From positions 1 through 10,275 of the forward strand of contig CAWZYQ010000138.1 of NCBI GenBank assembly GCA_963966275.1: a stretch of 10,275 nucleotides of DNA, read 5' to 3'. The position numbers were made by a program, and so were the translations under genes. This document shows positions 6,237 to 10,275 of the stretch, piece by piece (position 1 is the first letter of the stretch; each line of letters starts with the position of its first letter). The notes under the pieces are model-generated. The model did not search any database, was not told the origin of the DNA, and saw nothing but the letters and a program-made list of their open reading frames with translations. Source of the stretch: UBA10427 sp003500135. GTDB taxonomy: Bacteria > Bacteroidota > Bacteroidia > Cytophagales > Cyclobacteriaceae.

Positions 6237-7172
6237 ATGGAAAATAAAGAGTACAGACAAATACCTCGCGCAATTTTTATGGTCCGGCCCACTTCATTTG
6301 GTTACAATGCCGAAACGGCCCAGTCCAATGCCTTTCAGCATAAGGCAGCGCCGGACGAGGCAGGTAAAATACAGGAACTGGCCAGAAATGAGTTTGATGC
6401 ATTCGTTACAAAACTGAGGGATAAAGGAATCGAAGTTTTGGTATTTGAGCAGGAAAATGAAAAAACACCTGATGCCATTTTTCCTAACAACTGGGTTTCT
6501 TTTCACAATGATGGGAAAGTGGTATTGTACCCCATGCTGGCAAAGAACAGGCGATTGGAGCGCCGTCAGGATATTATAGATGCAGTACAGGAGAAGTTTG
6601 AGGTAAAAGAGATTATCGATCTTTCTCCCAACGAAGAGCTGGACGCTATTTTGGAAGGCACCGGCAGTATCATTTTTGACCATGTCAATCATGTGGCTTA
6701 TGCCAATGAATCGCCACGTACCCACAAGGAATTGTTCAATGCTTTTTGCAAGCAAATAAGGTATGAGCCTGTGCTATTTACTGCTAAAGATAAAAACGGT
6801 GTGGATATCTATCACACCAATGTGCTCATGGCCCTTGGGGATCGTTACGCCGTAATTTGCCTTGCAAGCATCCCGGAAAAAGAAAGGGGAATGGTAACTG
6901 ATAAATTGCAGCAAACCGGACGCCAAATAGTGGATATTACATTTGAACAAATGGGCCACTTTGCAGGCAATATGCTCCAGGTGGCCGCTAAAAATGGCTC
7001 AAAATTCCTGGTCATGTCCAAAAGGGCTTTTGATAGCCTCACAATAGAACAAAAAACTACTTTGGGGAAATACAATGAATTGCTCTATGCCGATCTGGAA
7101 ACAATAGAGGATTATGGTGGAGGTAGCGCCCGTTGCATGATTGCCGGAATACATTTACCTCTTAACGCATAA
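6237..7172 (+). CDS. ctlX: CtlX-type citrulline/arginine hydrolase (amidinotransferase fold)
   Basis: This 311-residue protein belongs to the guanidino-group-modifying (pentein) superfamily and resembles CtlX, described as a citrulline-utilisation hydrolase in Francisella, and arginine-deiminase-related proteins of Bacteroidota. The catalytic set is visible: Asp79 in PDAIFPNNW, Glu140 in LEGTGS, His193 in IYHTNVLMALG, and nucleophile Cys300 in GGGSARCMIAG near the C-terminus. The N-terminal MVRPTSFGYN motif is also typical. The actual substrate (citrulline, arginine, dimethylarginine or another guanidino compound) cannot be read from the sequence. The gene starts 9 bases after hisIE with no room for a terminator, so it is probably the last gene of the his transcript. 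That pairing suggests a nitrogen or amino-acid salvage link. It has the same codon style as the his genes, so it does not look newly acquired. Confidence 0.85.
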   Translation: MENKEYRQIPRAIFMVRPTSFGYNAETAQSNAFQHKAAPDEAGKIQELARNEFDAFVTKLRDKGIEVLVFEQENEKTPDAIFPNNWVSFHNDGKVVLYPMLAKNRRLERRQDIIDAVQEKFEVKEIIDLSPNEELDAILEGTGSIIFDHVNHVAYANESPRTHKELFNAFCKQIRYEPVLFTAKDKNGVDIYHTNVLMALGDRYAVICLASIPEKERGMVTDKLQQTGRQIVDITFEQMGHFAGNMLQVAAKNGSKFLVMSKRAFDSLTIEQKTTLGKYNELLYADLETIEDYGGGSARCMIAGIHLPLNA

Positions 7173-7280
7173 TTAAAGTTAAATACGCAACTTTTCCGGC
7201 ATCAATCAGTTAGTTATTTTGGATCAGGGTATCACCGACAGCCATTGATCAGAATATTAACCACTTAAAAAGCAACCAAG

Positions 7281-7913
7281 ATGCAGGAAAAAGTTAAGTC
7301 ATTTGAAGATGCCTATATAGAATATACAAGTGAGCATCTCAAAAGACCGTTTTCAGTGTATGGGTTAACGCAGTATATGGGCGTGGATGAAGCCTCATTC
7401 TATGCGCAGTTTACCTCACTGACAGCGCTTGAGAATTTCATATGGAAGTCATGGTTCGACAAAACAGTTGAGCAAATCCAATCTGAAGAGGTTTATCAGC
7501 AATATACGGTCAGGGAAAAATTGCTGGCATTTTATTTTTCATGGATCGAAAATCTCAGGCAGCACAGGAGTTTTGTTTCAGCCATCATAGGCAAAGCAGG
7601 CGCCTACTGGACTACCGATAAAGCATTCAAATCGCTCAAATCGGCATTTGTTGAGTATGTAAAAAACCTTATGGAAGAGGGCAAAATGACGAATGAATTG
7701 CCTGAGCGTCCTGTGATCGGTGATAAATACCATAAGCCTTTATGGTTCCAGTTGCTTTGGGTGATGAATTTTTGGGTGAAAGACGAAAGTGAGAATTTTA
7801 ATAACACCGATGCGGCCATCGAAAAAGCAGTTAATGTAAGTTTCGACATCATTGGCCACAATGCACTGGATTCGGTTTTCGATTTTGTAAAATTTTGGTA
7901 CCAGCATAAATAG
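7281..7913 (+). CDS. TetR-family-like regulator paired with an AarF-type kinase
   Basis: This 210-residue, largely helical protein resembles TetR-family proteins. Residues about 23-58 fit the TetR helix-turn-helix: PFSVYGLTQYMGVDEASFYAQF followed by TSLTALENFIW, matching the usual pattern of an amphipathic helix, a Gly-Val turn, and an FY..F recognition helix ending in a 'S..AL' segment. The C-terminal part is rich in Trp, Phe and Tyr (for example PLWFQLLWVMNFW near 153-165), as expected for a ligand-binding or dimerisation domain. The recognition helix carries acidic Asp-Glu where DNA-binding members usually have Ser-Lys or similar, so DNA binding is not certain. A 108-base gap separates it from ctlX and could hold a promoter (TTATTTTG at 7214-7221 is a one-mismatch -7 candidate). 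Its stop overlaps a GTG of the next gene, which suggests a functional partnership with the kinase. Confidence 0.75.
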   Translation: MQEKVKSFEDAYIEYTSEHLKRPFSVYGLTQYMGVDEASFYAQFTSLTALENFIWKSWFDKTVEQIQSEEVYQQYTVREKLLAFYFSWIENLRQHRSFVSAIIGKAGAYWTTDKAFKSLKSAFVEYVKNLMEEGKMTNELPERPVIGDKYHKPLWFQLLWVMNFWVKDESENFNNTDAAIEKAVNVSFDIIGHNALDSVFDFVKFWYQHK

Positions 7914-7917
7914 TGGG

Positions 7918-7926
7918 GAAGGAAGA
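7918..7926 (+). promoter_or_regulatory. Purine-rich ribosome binding site for the AarF-type kinase
   Basis: The stretch GGAAGGAAG just before ATG 7928 is the strongest Shine-Dalgarno-like sequence near this junction. It favours ATG 7928 over the in-frame GTG at 7913, which would encode five extra residues and overlap the upstream stop. Confidence 0.5.
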
Positions 7927-7927
7927 G

Positions 7928-9244
7928 ATGAAAGAACAGTCCAAAATTCCGGTTTCAAAGGTCCAGCGAGCTTCCAGGTTTATCCGGACCGGAGCAAAAA
8001 TTGGTGGCAACTATGTAAAACATTATTCACGCAAAGTATTTGATCGTGAAGTGGCACAAGATGAATTACATGAGGCCAATTCGAGAGACATTTATGATGC
8101 ATTAAGTAAATTGAAAGGTAGTGCATTAAAAGTAGCTCAAATGATGAGCATGGACAAAAACATAATGCCCACCGCTTATCAGGATAAATTTGCAATGGCC
8201 CAGTACAGTGCGCCACCACTTTCTTTTCCATTGGTTGTAAAAACATTTAAATCCAGCCTTGGCAAATCACCGGAGGAGCTATTTGACAGCTTCACATCGA
8301 GCGCGGTAAATGCAGCTTCTATAGGCCAGGTGCATAAGGCCAAATTGGGCGATAAAACCCTGGCGGTGAAAATTCAGTATCCCGGTGTAGCAGATAGTAT
8401 CAGCTCTGACTTAAAAATAGTCCGGCCTTTTGCTACACGTTTGATAGGTGTTAGTGAAGCCGATGTTGAATACTACCTAAGCGAGGTAGAGCAAAAACTG
8501 TTGGAAGAAACAGATTACGAACTGGAATTAAGAAGATCGAAGGAGATCTCCAAGGCTTGCGAAGGTCTTGATAACCTGTATTTCCCAAATTACTATCCCG
8601 GGTTTTCCAGCAATAGGATACTTACCATGGACTGGCTTGAGGGGGCTCATTTAAAAGAGTTTTTAGCGTCAAACCCAAGCCAGGAAGCACGAGACAGTAT
8701 TGGTCAGGCGCTATGGGATTTTTACGATTATCAAATCCATGTCATCAAACAAGTGCACGCCGATCCGCATCCAGGCAATTTCATGTTTAAAAATGATGGA
8801 ACGGTAGGTATTCTGGATTTTGGTTGTGTGAAAGAAATTCCTGAGGACTTTTATCAGAAGTACTTCCAGTTGCATGATAAGAATTTCGTCACAAACCACG
8901 ATGAATTAAATAAGCTTTTCTTTGAGCTATCGTTTTTGACAGAAAAAGACACGGAACACGAAAAAAAGGTCTTTACTGAAGTATTTAAAGAAATGATCGA
9001 CCTTTTGGGACGGCCATTCCATCAGGAGGAGTTTGATTTCGGTGATAAAAAATATTTTGAAAGTATATTCGAATTGGGTGATCGCATAAGCAAAATGAAG
9101 GAAGTCCGCAATTCGAAAAGTGCAAGAGGTCCCAAGCATGGTTTATATATTAATCGAACCTATTTCGGGCTTTACAATCTATTGCACGATTTACAAGCAA
9201 AGATAAACACCGGAAAATCATTCCGACTGGCAAACGCATCTTGA
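7928..9244 (+). CDS. ABC1/UbiB/AarF-family atypical kinase
   Basis: This 438-residue protein is a member of the ABC1/ADCK/UbiB atypical kinase family, whose known members act with quinone biosynthesis or lipid metabolism at membranes. Motifs in order (numbering from ATG 7928): the family KxGQ motif as KVAQ at 68-71, the Ala-rich nucleotide loop as NAASIGQVH at 128-136, the ATP-binding Lys148 in LAVKIQYPG, the ETDYELELRR segment near 194-203, the catalytic loop VHADPHPGN at 276-284, and the metal-binding LDFG at 296-299. The kinase core looks complete. The Gly of KxGQ is Ala here. No obvious C-terminal membrane helices are seen, unlike E. coli UbiB. The start at 7928 is chosen for its ribosome binding site; GTG 7913 is the alternative. 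It lies between the TetR-like gene and the TPR lipoprotein. The target is unknown; Bacteroidota normally use menaquinone, so a ubiquinone role is unlikely. Confidence 0.9.
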   Translation: MKEQSKIPVSKVQRASRFIRTGAKIGGNYVKHYSRKVFDREVAQDELHEANSRDIYDALSKLKGSALKVAQMMSMDKNIMPTAYQDKFAMAQYSAPPLSFPLVVKTFKSSLGKSPEELFDSFTSSAVNAASIGQVHKAKLGDKTLAVKIQYPGVADSISSDLKIVRPFATRLIGVSEADVEYYLSEVEQKLLEETDYELELRRSKEISKACEGLDNLYFPNYYPGFSSNRILTMDWLEGAHLKEFLASNPSQEARDSIGQALWDFYDYQIHVIKQVHADPHPGNFMFKNDGTVGILDFGCVKEIPEDFYQKYFQLHDKNFVTNHDELNKLFFELSFLTEKDTEHEKKVFTEVFKEMIDLLGRPFHQEEFDFGDKKYFESIFELGDRISKMKEVRNSKSARGPKHGLYINRTYFGLYNLLHDLQAKINTGKSFRLANAS

Positions 9245-9247
9245 AAA

Positions 9248-10275
9248 ATGAAACAATTAGGCACAGCAGGACTGGCAGTATTACTGTCAGTCTTTTTTTG
9301 GGGCTGTAGCTCAGGGCCCCGGGAAAAAAAGTGGTTGCTCAAGGGTAATGCAGCGCTTGAAGAAGGAAATGTGGATATGGCCATTAAGTGTTACAACGAA
9401 GCCATCGAGGAAAACAATACTTATGCCGATGCTTTCAATAACCGGGGGGTAGCTTTTTTTGAAAAAGGTGATTATTCATTGGCGCTCAATGATTACAACA
9501 CCTCGCTTTTATTACAGGATTCCTTCCCGGATGCCCGTTGGAACAGGGCACGTTTATTGTATACCATAAAACAATATGATAATGCCAGGGAAGACCTGGC
9601 CTATCTGGAAGATAATGAGGCTTATGCACTGGGGACACATTTTTTAAACGGGCTCATTGCCGTTGATCAACAGAAGTTTAAAGCATCACTAGTGCATTTT
9701 GATAGCGCTTTAGCCTTACGGCCGGATCACTATGAGGCGCTGGTTAACAAGGCAAATGTATTGTATTACCGTGGTGCATATGCACAATCACTGGACCTTT
9801 TAGCGGGCTTCAAAAAATTTACAGGCCCGGAAGCCCTGAATGTGAAAGCGCTGAATTTTATGGAATTGGCGAATTATGATAGCGCCAGGCATTATTTAGA
9901 TATCCTGGTAGAGAAATTTCCCCGAAATGCAGCATTCTTAAACAACAGGGCCTTACTTGAAATCAAATCGATGAATTTGGATCGTGCAAAAGCTGATCTG
10001 GATAAAAGTTTTGCCTTGAATGAGGACAACGCCTGGTGGTGGCGCAACAATGCCTTATGGATGGAAAGTGCCGGCAATATGGCAGAATATGAAAATGCAC
10101 TTGAAAAAACATATGCTTACAGTGAATATGTGAAAGGCCTTGAAACGATGATAGGAAAGTGGTTATTGCAAAATGAGATGGCGGACAGCGCTTGCTTTCA
10201 CTTAAGAAAAGCCCGGGATTTCAATGAAACACAGGGCGCCGAATTATATGCTAAATATTGTACATCTGCTAATTA
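9248..10275 (+). CDS. TPR-repeat lipoprotein (3' partial)
   Basis: An open frame starts at ATG 9248, three bases after the kinase stop, and runs off the window; about 342 codons are visible. The N-terminus is a short lipoprotein signal (MKQLGTAGLAVLLSVFFWGC) with acceptor Cys20 followed by SSG, so the mature protein should be lipid-anchored and face the periplasm or outer membrane. From about residue 27 the sequence is a chain of roughly nine tetratricopeptide-like repeats of 33-36 residues, for example KGNAALEEGNVDMAIKCYNE, NNRGVAFFEKGDYSLALNDY and NNRALLEIKSMNLDRAKADL. TPR arrays bind proteins, so a scaffold or assembly role is plausible, but the partner is not known. No clear Bacteroidota surface-export signal of the S-K/D-D/E type follows the Cys. 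It is probably co-transcribed with the kinase. Confidence 0.85.
   Translation, partial: MKQLGTAGLAVLLSVFFWGCSSGPREKKWLLKGNAALEEGNVDMAIKCYNEAIEENNTYADAFNNRGVAFFEKGDYSLALNDYNTSLLLQDSFPDARWNRARLLYTIKQYDNAREDLAYLEDNEAYALGTHFLNGLIAVDQQKFKASLVHFDSALALRPDHYEALVNKANVLYYRGAYAQSLDLLAGFKKFTGPEALNVKALNFMELANYDSARHYLDILVEKFPRNAAFLNNRALLEIKSMNLDRAKADLDKSFALNEDNAWWWRNNALWMESAGNMAEYENALEKTYAYSEYVKGLETMIGKWLLQNEMADSACFHLRKARDFNETQGAELYAKYCTSAN

Noticed and set aside
7173..7280. Promoter and terminator between ctlX and the TetR-like gene
   Set aside because: Only a one-mismatch -7 candidate (7214-7221) and a weak 5-bp inverted repeat (GATCA/TGATC) were found, too little for a separate feature.
1..10275. tRNA, rRNA, CRISPR array or transposase
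   Set aside because: No cloverleaf-like segment, regular repeat-spacer pattern or transposase motif was seen on either strand by reading.

Overview
The window looks like a chromosomal segment of a Bacteroidota bacterium, probably of the Cytophagales type. This is inferred from the style of the protein sequences, the bifunctional hisIE, the weak ribosome-binding sites and the AT-rich intergenic DNA. It is not proven by a marker gene. Every confident gene lies on the + strand.

Region 1 (about 1-2978) is a McrBC-type, modification-dependent restriction pair. mcrB runs in from beyond the left edge and is followed directly by mcrC, which starts at TTG. By eye these genes are clearly more AT-rich than everything after position 3550, which suggests horizontal acquisition.

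Region 2 (2979-3550) has no convincing gene. It holds a large imperfect stem-loop (arms 3000-3017 and 3090-3107), then three copies of a roughly 20-bp palindrome spaced 67 and 69 bp apart (3138-3293), then an AT-rich leader with two related dyads exactly 100 bp apart. This region joins the restriction genes to the housekeeping genes and is the most structured unexplained DNA in the window.

Region 3 (3551-7172) is the distal half of a histidine operon, hisH-hisA-hisF-hisIE. It is followed after 9 bp by a CtlX-type citrulline/arginine hydrolase of the amidinotransferase fold. HisH and HisF form imidazole glycerol phosphate synthase, HisA makes its substrate, and HisIE performs the two preceding steps. 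The genes usually found upstream of hisH in this phylum (hisG, hisD, hisC, hisB) are absent and the restriction pair occupies their place, so the operon may have been split by an island.

Region 4 (7281-10275) is a second tight cluster: a TetR-like protein, an ABC1/UbiB/AarF-type atypical kinase, and a TPR-repeat lipoprotein that runs off the right edge. The junctions are an overlap or a few bases, so they are probably co-transcribed. No RNA genes, CRISPR arrays, transposases or complete insertion sequences were seen. The best candidates for something undescribed are the structured junction at 2979-3300 and the large insertion inside the McrB motor domain.
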